Source of the DNA: Anaerolineae bacterium
GTDB lineage: Bacteria; Chloroflexota; Anaerolineae; 4572-78; J111
NCBI GenBank assembly: GCA_020433805.1
Contig: JAGRBZ010000001.1
Coordinates: forward strand, 19,273 to 83,272
Direction of reading: 5' to 3'
DNA: 64,000 nucleotides
Shown: positions 1 through 10,968 of the stretch, in pieces
Layout: each line of letters starts with the position of its first letter
Position numbering within the stretch: the stretch's first letter is position 1
The notes under the pieces: generated by a model
Seen by the model: only the letters and a program-made list of their open reading frames with translations
What the model was told of the DNA's origin: nothing
The model's database searches: none
Translations under genes and position numbers: made by a program

Positions 1-1
1 C

Positions 2-1165
2 TTGGAGCATAGGGTAGCTAGTCGGACTCAACGTCTAGAAACGGTTGCTGCTATTAGCGAGCGCTTGAATAGCATCCTCAATTTTGAAGAATTGCTGGCT
101 GCTATCGTTACTGAGGTTCAAGATAAATTTGGCTACTATCATGCCCATATTTATCTTTTGGATGATAGCGGTGAGCGCTTAGTTGTAGCCGAAGGAACCG
201 GGTCGGCCGGCAAGAAGATGAAAATGAGCGGTCACAATATACAACTCAACGCCGAAACAAGTTTGGTGGCACGTGCCGCTCGAACTGGCGAAATTGTTTG
301 GGTTGACAACGTCCGTGAGACTCCAGATTGGTTACCTAACGAACTGTTGCCCAATACCTATTCGGAAATGGCTGTTCCAATTGTGCTTGATGGACAAGTT
401 GTAGGGGTTTTGGATGTGCAGTCAGACCAAATTAACGGGTTAGATGATGGTGACGCCAACGTACTGCGGTCTCTAGCCAACCAGGTAACCGTAGCTCTTC
501 GTAACGCCCGCCTCTTTGAAAAAGTAGAAACTGCTCTGGCTGAAGCACATGAAGCGCAACGCCGTTACCAGCAAGAAGCGTGGCAAAAGGTGCGAAAGAG
601 CCGTGGTACCCGCCGATACGTATTCACTCGCCCTGGTGTACAGCTCGATAAAACAGAAAAGGAGCGCCTCGATACTATTAAGCCTCAACAGCTAGCTAAA
701 GATGGTTCAACCTTGGTTGATGTAAATACGGGCCAATCTACCGGGCAAGCTATTACAGCTCCAATTAACCTGGGTGATTTAATGATTGGAAAATTGCAAC
801 TGCAAACGACCAGAGAGAATAGACAAACTTGGTCGGATGAGGATTTATATCTTATTGAGGACATCTTAAATCAGTTTGTCCAAACCGCCGAGACTTTGCG
901 TCTCTTTGATGAAACTCGTAAAAATGCCAGTCGAGAGACCACTATCCGCACGGTGACTGATAAACTCCGAGCCGCTCCCAGCCTGGATCGTTTATTAGAA
1001 ATTGCTACTACAGAGATTAGTCAACTGTTCTCGGTAAACTATGCTGAGTTGGAGTTAGGTGCAGAAGGCCACTCTGGTAATGATAATGTTAACGGCTCCA
1101 ATGGCACTCATTCCGTTGGTCCAATCCCTCCCATCCATCTAAAAGGAGATAACCAGGATGGATAA
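2..1165 (+). CDS. GAF-domain sensor protein, 5'-truncated by window edge
   Basis: C-terminal part of a GAF sensor; the gene begins upstream of the window. The first residues read like the linker that follows HAMP in the paralogues at 6232, 16053 and 26577, so the TTG at position 2 is an internal codon, not a start, and TM/HAMP segments probably lie outside. GAF1 spans about residues 15-170, with the local signature YYHAHIYLLD (45-54) and LLPNTYSEMAVP (115-126). A charged helical linker and a second, degenerate GAF follow (about 190-300). It ends in a ~50-residue helical tail (AETLRLFDETRKNASRE onward) shared with the other sensors of this locus. No HisKA, HATPase or GGDEF domain is present. 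It overlaps the next ORF by 8 bp, which implies translational coupling. The ligand is unknown. Confidence 0.85.
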   Translation: MEHRVASRTQRLETVAAISERLNSILNFEELLAAIVTEVQDKFGYYHAHIYLLDDSGERLVVAEGTGSAGKKMKMSGHNIQLNAETSLVARAARTGEIVWVDNVRETPDWLPNELLPNTYSEMAVPIVLDGQVVGVLDVQSDQINGLDDGDANVLRSLANQVTVALRNARLFEKVETALAEAHEAQRRYQQEAWQKVRKSRGTRRYVFTRPGVQLDKTEKERLDTIKPQQLAKDGSTLVDVNTGQSTGQAITAPINLGDLMIGKLQLQTTRENRQTWSDEDLYLIEDILNQFVQTAETLRLFDETRKNASRETTIRTVTDKLRAAPSLDRLLEIATTEISQLFSVNYAELELGAEGHSGNDNVNGSNGTHSVGPIPPIHLKGDNQDG

Positions 1166-4100
1166 AATTGCAGTAACTATCAGATCACACCATGATAGCT
1201 TGATCGAGGCGTATAATCAGCATTTGCAGGCCATAAGCGGTGCTGTACTTCTGCCCAAGCAAGCCAGCGTTGAGATGGTTAGCCAGATGATGAAGCATCT
1301 GGCAGATACCACAGAAGTTGGCGATGACACCGAGTTTACTCAACGCTGGGTGGCTGACGCTTTGGCCGAAGGAATTGCTCCTGCAACTTTGCAAACGAAT
1401 TTGACGGCGCTTGAACAAACCCTCATGCCTCTGGCGACCACGCTTGAAATAGCTACATTTTTATGGCAAATGTTCGCCCAGATGCGTGTTGAGGTTATAG
1501 CACAGACTGCCAAACAACCTTCATCCTTAATAGATGAACGATTAGATGAGGTCTTGAATATTGCTCAAGCGGCCTACTGGGAATTTGATATCGACACCCA
1601 AACTTTCACCTTTAACGATCAATTTTACAGCTTATTCCATACCAGTGCTGCTCAAGAAGGCGGGTATGATATACCCGTTCAGACTTTTGCCGAAAAATTT
1701 GTGCACCACGAAGACATCCCCTTTGTCACCGCAGCATTTCAAGGAGTCATAGAAACGACAGATCCCCACTTTTTATATGAGCGAGATTTTCGCGTAATCC
1801 GCGTTAATGGCGAACAGCGAATCCACTTGGTGAGATTTAGGGCCAAAAGAGATGAGCAGGGGCAGATTATCAAAATTGTGGGGACTACACAAGATATTAC
1901 CGAGCAAAAACGAGCAGAGCAACAATTACGCGACAACGAAGCTCGGCTGGCAGATGCGACCAACATCGCCAAGTTGTATTATTGGGAAATTGATTTTGCC
2001 ACTGGGGAGATCATTGTTTCGCCGGAGTATTACAAATTTTTGGGGATTGAGGATGACGGTATTTACAGGATGCCGGTTGAGGAATATGCCAAGACGTATG
2101 TTCATCCTGACTATGCTCCTTTGGTTAAGCAAGTCATTCAAGATGGGCTGGCCAGCACTGAAAAGGAGTCTTATAGAGAGCTGGAGAGCCGTTTGATCGC
2201 CACCGATGGCCGCGAGATACCGATTTTGGTTCGATTCAGGCTAGTAAGGGATGAGGCTGGTAACCCAATTAAGCTCATTGGTGCCAACCAAATCATTATT
2301 GAGCAGAAAGCGGCAGAAGCTGAATTACGGAAGCGGGCCTCAGAATTGGCAGCCGTATCAGAGATTAGTACGCAAATAGGTCAGATTAGCGATCCGATAG
2401 AGATGTTGCAGCAAGTGGCCGATTTGACTAAAAAGCGCTTTGATTTGTACCACGCTCACATTTATCTACTGGATGAGGCTGGAGAAACGCTAAACTTGGT
2501 CGCCGGAGCTGATGAAGCGGGGCGCACAATGGTGGCGGAGGGGTGGAGTATCCCCTTTGGACACGAGAGTTCACTCGTGGCACTAACGGCTCGCAAACAA
2601 ACCGGTACGATTGTGAATGATGTGCAGGCCAGCCCAGACTTTCTGCCGAATCCCCTGCTACCGAACACGCGCTCAGAAATGGCCGTGCCGATTTTGGTGA
2701 GTAAAAAGCTGCTAGGGGTGCTTGATGTGCAGGGGGATGTTGTAGGTCGTTTTACGGAACAAGACATCCAAATAGAAACAACGCTAGCCTCACAAGTGGC
2801 GATTGCGCTACAGAATGCCCGTCAATATCAGCAAACGCAAGAAGCGCTGGGGGAGTTGAGGCAGTCTGAAGAGGTGCTGCGAGAGAGCGAGACGCGACTG
2901 TCTCAAGCAACAGCCGCTGCAAAATTGTATGAATGGGAGCTTGATTTTGCCACGCAGACATTTACATTTTCACCGGAGTATTACAAACTGCTGAATATTC
3001 CGATAACAGACGAGACCGACTTTAAGATGCCGGTAGAAGAGTATGCCCAGAAATACGTTAAAAACCCGGAGGTTGTTGGTCGGGAAGTTGAGAGAGTATT
3101 GGCTTCGACAGAAAGTAATTATAGTCAGGAAATCGAGGACTATAACATAACCACCGATGGGCGACTCATACCGATTATGGTGCGGTTTAGGGTCGTCAGA
3201 GACAAGGATGGTAACCCAATTAGGTCAGTTGGGGCCAACCAAGACATCACCGAGCAAAAACGGATCCAGGAAATTCTCGCCAAACAGGCTGGTGATTTGC
3301 AAAAAGTCGCTGAAATCAGCACTAGAATAGCCACGACCCATAATGAAGCACAACTCCTGCAAGAGGTGGTTGATTTAACCAAGGAGCGCATTGGCTTATA
3401 CCATGCCCATTTGTATTTGCTGGATGAACGCGGTGAAACATTAGTGCTTACCGCCGGATCCGGAGAAGTAGGGCAAGCGATGGTGGCCGAAGGGCGAAGC
3501 ATTCCTTTTAATCACCCCCGTTCCATTGTAGCACTAACATCTCGAACTGGTGAAGGAACTATTGTTAATAACGTGCATGAAAATCCTGATTTCTTGCCTC
3601 ATCCCCTTTTACCGAAAACCCGCTCAGAGATGGCCGTGCCGATGATAGTGGGTGACCAGTTGTTGGGGGTATTTGATGTTCAAGCAGATGAAGTTGATCG
3701 CTTTACTGAAGATGACCGGCAGATCTTAACGACACTGGCTGCCCAAGTGGCCGTTGCTTTGGAAAACGCACGTCTCTTCGCTCAGGTTGAGCGTGCTCTA
3801 TCCGATGTGAAAATTGTCCAGCAGCAATACATTCAACAAGCCTGGGACAAAGCCGATCAGACCCAAAAACGAAACTATCGCTATGAGCGATCCGGGTTTG
3901 CGCCGCTGGCAGAGGAAATTAGACAAAAGGCCAAAGATTTGGCGCGTCAGAAAAAAGAACCGGCGCTGGTTACACTCGCCTCGGATACAGAGGAGAGTCG
4001 TCAAAAATCTGTGGTTGCTCCGGTTAGCTTGAGTGGGGCCATCATTGGTTCTCTGCAATTACATCTCGCTGAAGGACAGAATGAAGGCCAAACTCTGGAC

Positions 4101-4385
4101 GAAGACGATCTGGCTTTGTTAGAAATCATTCTGGATCAGGTAGCCCAAGCCGCCGAAAACCTGCGGCTTTTTGATGAAACCCGTCGGCAAGCCAATTACG
4201 AACGCCTGGCTGGAGAAATTACGCATAAAATCCGGCAAGCGCCCAGCTTTGAGATGTTGGCTCAGACAGCGGCTGAAGCACTGTGTGAAGTGTTGGATGT
4301 CCCTGCCGGATTGGTAAGTTTGAATGTGACATCATCTCAGGGAACGGAGAAGATTGGCACTAATGGTCAGACCAAAAGGCGCTAA
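1158..4385 (+). CDS. multi-PAS/GAF sensor protein without output domain
   Basis: Soluble 1075-aa sensor; no membrane segment seen. Order: helical N-terminus (1-130), PAS1 (~133-250), PAS2 (~260-390), GAF1 (~400-565, LYHAHIYLLDE), PAS3 (~590-715), GAF2 (~725-890, LYHAHLYLLDE), a degenerate GAF (~920-1015), then the shared AENLRLFDETRRQANYE tail. The PAS domains carry the usual C-terminal QDITEQK ends. PAS1 (AAYWEFDIDTQTFTFND) closely resembles the two last PAS domains of the 2204-aa protein at 19945, so domains have been shuffled between neighbours. The start is ATG 1158 with AAAGGAGA at 1142-1149. There is no transmitter domain, so signal transfer must be in trans, probably to the kinase at 28867. 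Ligands are not deducible. Confidence 0.9.
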   Translation: MDKIAVTIRSHHDSLIEAYNQHLQAISGAVLLPKQASVEMVSQMMKHLADTTEVGDDTEFTQRWVADALAEGIAPATLQTNLTALEQTLMPLATTLEIATFLWQMFAQMRVEVIAQTAKQPSSLIDERLDEVLNIAQAAYWEFDIDTQTFTFNDQFYSLFHTSAAQEGGYDIPVQTFAEKFVHHEDIPFVTAAFQGVIETTDPHFLYERDFRVIRVNGEQRIHLVRFRAKRDEQGQIIKIVGTTQDITEQKRAEQQLRDNEARLADATNIAKLYYWEIDFATGEIIVSPEYYKFLGIEDDGIYRMPVEEYAKTYVHPDYAPLVKQVIQDGLASTEKESYRELESRLIATDGREIPILVRFRLVRDEAGNPIKLIGANQIIIEQKAAEAELRKRASELAAVSEISTQIGQISDPIEMLQQVADLTKKRFDLYHAHIYLLDEAGETLNLVAGADEAGRTMVAEGWSIPFGHESSLVALTARKQTGTIVNDVQASPDFLPNPLLPNTRSEMAVPILVSKKLLGVLDVQGDVVGRFTEQDIQIETTLASQVAIALQNARQYQQTQEALGELRQSEEVLRESETRLSQATAAAKLYEWELDFATQTFTFSPEYYKLLNIPITDETDFKMPVEEYAQKYVKNPEVVGREVERVLASTESNYSQEIEDYNITTDGRLIPIMVRFRVVRDKDGNPIRSVGANQDITEQKRIQEILAKQAGDLQKVAEISTRIATTHNEAQLLQEVVDLTKERIGLYHAHLYLLDERGETLVLTAGSGEVGQAMVAEGRSIPFNHPRSIVALTSRTGEGTIVNNVHENPDFLPHPLLPKTRSEMAVPMIVGDQLLGVFDVQADEVDRFTEDDRQILTTLAAQVAVALENARLFAQVERALSDVKIVQQQYIQQAWDKADQTQKRNYRYERSGFAPLAEEIRQKAKDLARQKKEPALVTLASDTEESRQKSVVAPVSLSGAIIGSLQLHLAEGQNEGQTLDEDDLALLEIILDQVAQAAENLRLFDETRRQANYERLAGEITHKIRQAPSFEMLAQTAAEALCEVLDVPAGLVSLNVTSSQGTEKIGTNGQTKRR

Positions 4386-4520
4386 ATAGTAAGAGAGGCG
4401 CTTTAAATAAGCTTTGAAAGTAGATGAATTTTTTATGATCGCCTTTAAATATACGACGTGTTTAAATGATAAAATTTATTATTGATGTTGCATTAACTCT
4501 ATCTTCGGAAAGGAAAACTC

Positions 4521-6086
4521 TTGAACCTGAAACAACCTTTTAACCTTATCTCTTGCCGAAGGGATACGGTAAGAATAACATCACTTAATCAAAATGCCAC
4601 TCTGCTAAGCGTTTTTTTGATTATAATTTTCTTGTTGACTGCTTGTACAGGAGTGGCAGCCAGTTCCGTTTCCCAACCCACTGAGGTGGTTAATAATCCG
4701 GTTGCATCACAAGACTCCTCCAGTATAAGCTTCCTGGCCGAGGCAGCCCAACCCTATCGCGACATTGTTCTCCACGGTGTTACTGAGGATACCCCGGCCT
4801 CAGACTACGTTAAAGCTGTATTAGCCCCGGCATTTGAAGAGGAAACCGGTATTAAGATTGAGTTGGAGATAGTTCCTTGGGCTGATATGTATAGCAAAAC
4901 CATTGAGGATATGGAAGCAAACTCGGGTACGTATGACTTTGTCTACATTGAGCAGGATATTATTTATGCCTTCCTGGAGCAAAACTTCCTCGTTAATCTA
5001 ACTCAAATGTTGGACCATAATCCCAATCTGGCTTCACCCGATTTTAAGCCGATTGATTTCACGACTTTCATCGAGGAGTTTAAAGACCCCGCTACGGGTG
5101 ATCTCTACGGGGTGCCCATGGAGGCCTTTTTGAAGACTTATGTATACCGTAAGGACTTATTTGAGGATCTGTCCATTCAGGAAGCCTTTGCTACCGAATA
5201 TGGCTATCCATTAGGTCCGGCGGTGACGTTTGACCAATACCACGACATTGCCGTATTTTTCACCCAGTACGGTCAGGACAATGATATGGAATTATGGGGC
5301 AGCACGGTGCAGGCAGCTAATGACCATCCTGCTTCATTCTATGAATTTAGTGAGACGATTTTACCCACTTTTGGAGTCTACAACTGGGGTATTAATCCGG
5401 ATAATTACAAAGCTACCGTGGATAATAGCGGTCAGTTAAACAGCGAGCAAGCCAAGAACGCGCTTACCTTTTGGTTAGATTTGCTTCAGTATGCACCTCC
5501 AGAGTCTACTCGCAGCACTTGGACGGAAACGGCTAAGACCTTTGCCGCCGGTCGAGTGGCTCAGGGGTGGATTTATGGAGAGAATGTGGCCTGGATTGCC
5601 ACAGACCCCACTCGCTCTGAGATAGTGGGTAAAGTGGGTGTGGCGCTGCCGCCCACCACGCAGGGGGTTATTCAAGATGCCAGTATTGGTAAAGGCTACG
5701 TTGGTTACTACGATGGTGGTGCTTTTGGTATACCTTACTCTTCCAAAAAGCAAGAGGCTGCCTTACTCTGGCTACAATATATTAGCCAAGCCGACGTCCA
5801 ACCGGAGTGGGCAGCCGCCAGTTCTCGCGTTGTTCAACTTGGTACCTTCGATGATCCACTAGTGCTGGAGCAGGACAAAAAAGTCGGCGGTTACTTTTCT
5901 TTAATGAAAAAAGAGGGGCGTCTCTATAGGGGGGCGCCGCCTTTTCCATTTCATTCCCAGATTCGTGATCTTGTTGCTTCTTATCTTTATCTAGCTATTG
6001 ACGGTAAATTAACCCCGGAAGAAGCTCTGGATCAAGCGGCAACGGCGGTTGATGAAGAATTGGTTAAGTTAGGCTATGGGAAGTAG
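4521..6086 (+). CDS. extracellular solute-binding lipoprotein (ABC family 1 type)
   Basis: Family-1-like ABC solute-binding protein, 521 aa. TTG start preceded by GGAAAGGA (4508-4515). A hydrophobic segment (about 29-41) ends in the lipobox LLTAC, with Cys42 as the lipidated residue, so it should be anchored outside the cytoplasmic membrane. The mature part has the usual two-lobe pattern of sugar-binding proteins ([39 protein letters not shown]). No permease or ATPase gene is nearby. It sits between membrane sensors, so it may present a ligand to one of the HAMP receptors rather than serve transport; that is inference. The 135 bp upstream is AT-rich, with no promoter I would commit to. Confidence 0.88.
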   Translation: MNLKQPFNLISCRRDTVRITSLNQNATLLSVFLIIIFLLTACTGVAASSVSQPTEVVNNPVASQDSSSISFLAEAAQPYRDIVLHGVTEDTPASDYVKAVLAPAFEEETGIKIELEIVPWADMYSKTIEDMEANSGTYDFVYIEQDIIYAFLEQNFLVNLTQMLDHNPNLASPDFKPIDFTTFIEEFKDPATGDLYGVPMEAFLKTYVYRKDLFEDLSIQEAFATEYGYPLGPAVTFDQYHDIAVFFTQYGQDNDMELWGSTVQAANDHPASFYEFSETILPTFGVYNWGINPDNYKATVDNSGQLNSEQAKNALTFWLDLLQYAPPESTRSTWTETAKTFAAGRVAQGWIYGENVAWIATDPTRSEIVGKVGVALPPTTQGVIQDASIGKGYVGYYDGGAFGIPYSSKKQEAALLWLQYISQADVQPEWAAASSRVVQLGTFDDPLVLEQDKKVGGYFSLMKKEGRLYRGAPPFPFHSQIRDLVASYLYLAIDGKLTPEEALDQAATAVDEELVKLGYGK

Positions 6087-6231
6087 TGGAAAATTTTATT
6101 GCAAGGTTTGAGCGTAGAAGTAGCAATAAGTTGAAAGATTTTGTGAGCGAGGGTCGGAGTGTACCCTATCCAACCTTCAGGCTTTTAGCTCTCCAACTGT
6201 AGTTTGAGTAAATAACTTATGAGAAATTACT

Positions 6232-8661
6232 ATGAGTGATGTGAACTATTCTGGCTCTAGTGAAAAAACAAATCTGGGTTTTTCAAAGATATTAGACCGC
6301 CTATCTGAAGTTAGTGGGTTCAATAATCTTAAAATCGGTGACAAACTGATGGTTGGATTTAGTATTTTTGCCCTGATAACGCTTTCGGTGGTTGCCATTA
6401 TATTTATCGCCAGCCAGGCGGCAACTAAAATTATTGGCACCGTTACCGAGGTTCGAGCTCCATCTGAACTGGCTCTGGCTCGGGCTCAATCCAGTTTGCT
6501 TAGAATGCAGGCCAGCGTACGGGGCTACCTGGTTTTGAGCGACGTACAGAATATCGACGACTATAACAGGGCCAAAGAAACTTTTGAGCTTAATCTGGCT
6601 CAACTGGAAGAACTCTCAGCCAAATGGACCGATGATGATGCGCAACGTCTTAAAGAGTTAAAAGATATTTACGAAGCTTGGGTGCCTATTCCCAACCGAT
6701 TATTTGAGTTACATGATAGCCCCTCAGAGAACCAACCGGCATTGCGGATGGAGAGTCTGGAATTCCAGCCCCTTAGAGAAGAACTCGTTGATGAGATTAA
6801 TTTATTGGTGGAACTTCAGCGGCAACGAGAATCCCCAATGCAGAGCGATGAACTGTTAGCCGATATGGCTGATTTTCAACTCTCTCTCCTGTCTATGGCA
6901 AGCGCTCTTCGAGCCTATGTTCTAACAGGTGATTTGACCTTTAAATTTGAATATTTTCAACATTTAGACACCAATAGTTCGGTCTGGCGAAATCTGCAGG
7001 CCAAAAAAGATCTGTTGCCCGACAATCAGCAAATCCTGATGGATAGCATCGCCCAGACCCGTCAGCAATTATTAGCGTTGGCACCGCAAATAGTTGAAAT
7101 AATAGAAGGCGAACGCGTTTACGAAGATTTATATTTGTTCAAGACTGAGGTCTCGCCCCAGGCTGAACACATGCTGCAATTGCTGGATATAATGACCACG
7201 GATCAAGGGGCGTTACTTGAGGCTGACTTGAATAGAGGGCGACAGAGTTTAACCAATGTGCAAACCCAGACCTTAGTGAGTGGCGTGCTGGCCTTAATCT
7301 TAGGGTTAGGCATGGGTTTTATGTTTAAAGAGACCATCATCGGTCCGATTCGACGTTTAACCAGCGTGGCTGAACAATTTGCTGTTGGCAATCTAACGGT
7401 GCAGGCCTCGGTAGAATCAGACGATGAGATTGGTCAGTTAGCGAATACTTTCAATGTTATGTCGAACAAGTTGGGTAAAACTGTAGCGAACTTGGAAAAA
7501 CGTGGTGAGCAAATTGAGACCTTGGTAACAGTCAGCCAGCAGTTAACCAGTATATTGGATTTGAACGAACTGGTCCAGCAGGTTGTTACGGTCATTAAAG
7601 AGAAGTTTGATTATTACCACGTTCACATCTACCTTCTGGATCAACAGGAAAAGACTCTGATCATGACTGCAGGTTATGGTCAGGCTGGGGCTGAGATGAA
7701 AGCCAGAGGTCACAGTATTCAACTGAATGCCCCAACCAGCTTAGTAGCTCGGGCGGCCCGGAATGGTGAAGTGGTCCGGGTGAACAACGTACGTGAAGCA
7801 CCGGATTGGCTACCTAATGAACTCCTACCCAATACCTACTCTGAAATGGCTGTGCCGATTGTTCTGGAAGATCAGGTAGTTGGAGTGTTGGATGTGCAGC
7901 AGGACGCGATTGGCGGTCTTGATGAAGGGGATGAAAGTTTGGTGCGTTCTTTGGCTAACCAGGTAGCCGTCGCTATTCGAAATGCTCGGCTGTTTAGCGA
8001 GGTTGAGAAGCGTTTTGCTGAGGCGCGAGAAGCTCAAAAGAAATATGTGGAGCAAGCATGGCAGGCACGTGCCGATAGTGAAAAAGAGTACCGCTATCAG
8101 AAGTTCAGTCACGCTTTAGAAGAAGAAACAGCTCAAACCCTAAAACAATTGGCTTACCAAGAAGACCAGGCAAGCGTTGTGCCGGCAGATGTTGCGGAGA
8201 ATTATACAGCGGTTATTGCCCCTATTCGCTTTCAAGATCAGGTTATTGGGACAATGGCTTTTCAGGAACCGAACTTGCAGAAAAGACGAGATTGGAGCGA
8301 ACAAGAGTTGGCCCTGGTACAGGCGATTGCCGATCAGGTGGCCCAAACCGCTGAAAACTTACGTCTATTTGATGAAACGCGTAAACAGGCGAGCCGTGAA
8401 AGGCTGATAGGACAAATCAGCAATAAACTGCGTCAGGCATCGGATATGGAAACGCTGTTAAAGCTTGGTTTGGAAGAGTTATCTGGTGCTTTAGGATCAA
8501 AACGAGCATTTATACAATTAGGGTCGTTAAAGGAGTCAAACGATAGCGCATCCAATCTGGCTTCCATCCCTGCATTTGACTCTCCTGATAGTCAACTCCA
8601 AAATGAAGTGACCTCAACGAATGGGTATAAACCTATGGCTAAAAATGGGTCTGGAGAATAG
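6232..8661 (+). CDS. membrane HAMP-GAF receptor without kinase domain
   Basis: 809-aa receptor. TM1 is at about 40-62 (MVGFSIFALITLSVVAIIFI). It is followed by a ~290-residue extracytoplasmic, mostly helical region with two CHASE3-like repeats (VRGYLVLSD, LRAYVLTGD), TM2 at about 350-372, HAMP (~373-425), GAF1 (~440-600, YYHVHIYLLDQ), a helical linker, a degenerate GAF2 (~640-700) and the shared AENLRLFDETRKQASRE tail. GAF1 is close to that of the truncated protein at position 2 (both share LPNELLPNTYSEMAVP), which indicates recent paralogy. It has the topology of a histidine kinase or chemoreceptor but stops before any output domain. The stop lies 4 bp before the next start, so the two genes are co-transcribed. 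Confidence 0.9.
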   Translation: MSDVNYSGSSEKTNLGFSKILDRLSEVSGFNNLKIGDKLMVGFSIFALITLSVVAIIFIASQAATKIIGTVTEVRAPSELALARAQSSLLRMQASVRGYLVLSDVQNIDDYNRAKETFELNLAQLEELSAKWTDDDAQRLKELKDIYEAWVPIPNRLFELHDSPSENQPALRMESLEFQPLREELVDEINLLVELQRQRESPMQSDELLADMADFQLSLLSMASALRAYVLTGDLTFKFEYFQHLDTNSSVWRNLQAKKDLLPDNQQILMDSIAQTRQQLLALAPQIVEIIEGERVYEDLYLFKTEVSPQAEHMLQLLDIMTTDQGALLEADLNRGRQSLTNVQTQTLVSGVLALILGLGMGFMFKETIIGPIRRLTSVAEQFAVGNLTVQASVESDDEIGQLANTFNVMSNKLGKTVANLEKRGEQIETLVTVSQQLTSILDLNELVQQVVTVIKEKFDYYHVHIYLLDQQEKTLIMTAGYGQAGAEMKARGHSIQLNAPTSLVARAARNGEVVRVNNVREAPDWLPNELLPNTYSEMAVPIVLEDQVVGVLDVQQDAIGGLDEGDESLVRSLANQVAVAIRNARLFSEVEKRFAEAREAQKKYVEQAWQARADSEKEYRYQKFSHALEEETAQTLKQLAYQEDQASVVPADVAENYTAVIAPIRFQDQVIGTMAFQEPNLQKRRDWSEQELALVQAIADQVAQTAENLRLFDETRKQASRERLIGQISNKLRQASDMETLLKLGLEELSGALGSKRAFIQLGSLKESNDSASNLASIPAFDSPDSQLQNEVTSTNGYKPMAKNGSGE

Positions 8662-8665
8662 GTAA

Positions 8666-10855
8666 ATGGCACAACTAGGCAAGATCGAGACCGATCAGCA
8701 ACTCGAAGAGCAAATGCACCGGTTAATGATGTTAAATGAATTGGTGACCGACATCGTTACATCTGAAGATGTCGAGGAACTGTTTAAGCTAACTGCTGCA
8801 AAAATTGAAGAACTCTTTTGCGGTAACCGAGTGAGCCTTATTCTAACAGATGATAATGGAGTTACCTTTAAGATATTCGGCTTACATGGTTTAGCTGGCG
8901 CTTTACCAGAAGGTATAGATTTTCTTCTTGAGGGAACTGTAATTGAGTTGGCCATCACTAAAAATCAGGTGATAACAACGCCTGATCTTTCAAAAAGACT
9001 TGATTATCGCGAAAACCCAAAACTTATTGAAAAGGGTTTGCAATCCAGCCTGGTGGCCCCTCTTGTAACCAAGAAACAGATTTTGGGTTCTCTCAATGTT
9101 GCTAGCAAACAGATCGGTGCTTTCGATAAATTAGATGAGAACATTGCCCGGCATCTTGCCTCTTTATTAGCGACTACCATAGAAAATCGGCGATTGTTAG
9201 CTCAAGTAGAACAACAGGCTGCTGAGTTAGAAGAGTCGCTAAAAACGTTGCGTGAAAGCGAAGCGCGTTTAGAAAAGACGACAGAGAATGTGCCGGGAAT
9301 GATCTACCAATTTCAAATGAACCCTGATGGCACAACATTTTTCCCATACGCGAATGCATGGGTAAAAGAAACATTTGATGTCGAACCGGATACATTACGC
9401 ACGAGTGCCAAACCTATTATCGACCGGATCCATCCTGATGATATGGCTGAATTTGAGCAAACCGTGGTTCAGTCAGCTCAAACCCTAGAACCTTGGCATT
9501 GGGAGGGCAGGATTTTTACAAAGTCCGGTGCCATTACCTACATACGAGGTCAGTCTAAGCCGGAACTTCAGCCTGATGGCAGTATTGTATGGAGTGGTGT
9601 TTTAATTGATGTCTCTGACAGTAAGGATTATGAAGCTGCTCTTACAACACGGGCAGTTGAATTGGAAACAGTTGCCGAAGTAAGTACAGCTGTGTCTACT
9701 ATCCTGGAAACAGAGGCAGTTCTTCAACAAATTTGCGATTTAACAAAGGATCGTTTTGGCCTTTATCACGTCCATATCTATTTACTAGATAACGATACCC
9801 AAGAACTTGCACTTGCCGCCGGAGCCGGAGAAATTGGACGTCAGATGATGTCTCAAGGCTGGATGATTCCATTTCACAAAGAACTGTCGTTAGTAGCGCA
9901 AGCCGCTAGAACAAAACAGGGGGTAATTGCCAATGACGTTCAACATACGCCAGGTTTTTTACAAAATCCCCTTCTACCAGAAACGCGATCAGAAATGGTA
10001 GTGCCCATGCTTGTCGCGGAGCGTGTTTTAGGCGTTCTTGATGTTCAATCAAATAAGATAAATAACTTTAACCAAGAAGATGTTCGGCTTTACACGATCT
10101 TAGCCGGAGAGGTTGCCAACGCTGTTAGAAATGCTCAATTATTTGAAATTGTGCATCAGGCTCAAGAGAATGCGGAAAATAGACTGAAAGAAGCTGAAAC
10201 ACTTCGTCGACTAACGGAAGCCTTGGCCGGAACTTTACGTGTCAATGAGGTTATTCAGGCATTTTTTGACTCCTGTACAAATATGTTAGGCTTTGATTAT
10301 GTGCTGTTCTCTTTGGTAGACAAAGAGGAACTGCGAGTCAAAGCCGTCGCCGGATTAAATGTTACGGACGATCACATCCGTCGCGCTAATCACGCTCTCG
10401 ATAGCGAAGATATTATGGCTGATATCGTGAGAAGCGGTAAAACCGAAGTTATAAATGGATGGGACCCACGATTTGACCAGAAGAATTTTGAAACCGAACA
10501 AATGGAGGCGTGGGGTGTACGTATCTTTACGCCGATTGTCGTGCGTAGGGAAAATATTGGATTAGTTGAAGTTGGCTTTAAGACCGATTCAAACACGATC
10601 ATGCAAGACAGTCAACTCCAATTACTTCGTGCCTTAATTGATCAAACATCTGTTGCTTTAGAGAGCGCCCAACGTTATGAAGCCAGTCGAAAGATGGCTA
10701 AGCGAGAACAGATGCTTCGCGAGATTACATCGCGCGTCAGAAGTTCTGTTGATGTTGACAGCGTAATGCGTATCGCTGCTCAGGAAGTAGGTAAGGCCTT
10801 AGGGCGTCCGGTTCATGTTCATCTGGGACAAAAGCGAAACCAAGAAGATCATTAA
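8666..10855 (+). CDS. GAF-PAS-GAF-GAF sensor protein
   Basis: 729-aa soluble sensor. Order: GAF1 (~20-185, with FCGNRVSLILTDD), PAS (~205-330, ENVPGMIYQFQMNPDG), GAF2 of the locus type (~340-510, LYHVHIYLLDN and LLPETRSEMVVP), GAF3 (~520-685, MLGFDYVLFSLVDKE), then a short helical tail (SRKMAKREQMLREITSRVRS). GAF1 resembles a GAF in the 1693-aa protein at 10969 (RVSIARLTDS). There is no TM segment and no catalytic output. The ATG lies 4 bp after the upstream stop with GGAG in the end of that gene, consistent with tight coupling to the membrane receptor. The effector is unknown. Confidence 0.88.
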   Translation: MAQLGKIETDQQLEEQMHRLMMLNELVTDIVTSEDVEELFKLTAAKIEELFCGNRVSLILTDDNGVTFKIFGLHGLAGALPEGIDFLLEGTVIELAITKNQVITTPDLSKRLDYRENPKLIEKGLQSSLVAPLVTKKQILGSLNVASKQIGAFDKLDENIARHLASLLATTIENRRLLAQVEQQAAELEESLKTLRESEARLEKTTENVPGMIYQFQMNPDGTTFFPYANAWVKETFDVEPDTLRTSAKPIIDRIHPDDMAEFEQTVVQSAQTLEPWHWEGRIFTKSGAITYIRGQSKPELQPDGSIVWSGVLIDVSDSKDYEAALTTRAVELETVAEVSTAVSTILETEAVLQQICDLTKDRFGLYHVHIYLLDNDTQELALAAGAGEIGRQMMSQGWMIPFHKELSLVAQAARTKQGVIANDVQHTPGFLQNPLLPETRSEMVVPMLVAERVLGVLDVQSNKINNFNQEDVRLYTILAGEVANAVRNAQLFEIVHQAQENAENRLKEAETLRRLTEALAGTLRVNEVIQAFFDSCTNMLGFDYVLFSLVDKEELRVKAVAGLNVTDDHIRRANHALDSEDIMADIVRSGKTEVINGWDPRFDQKNFETEQMEAWGVRIFTPIVVRRENIGLVEVGFKTDSNTIMQDSQLQLLRALIDQTSVALESAQRYEASRKMAKREQMLREITSRVRSSVDVDSVMRIAAQEVGKALGRPVHVHLGQKRNQEDH

Positions 10856-10968
10856 TTGTAACCGCATAGCACATTTATTGTATTGTAGAAGTTTGCAGGA
10901 GAATATGACAGAAAAGTGGTTGATAATCAAATATCAATAAGTTTAGGTTTCAATCACAGGAGCAGTTG

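Noticed and set aside
4400..4520. Promoter before the solute-binding protein gene
   Set aside because: Several AT-rich hexamers resemble -10 boxes but none has a -35 at suitable spacing.
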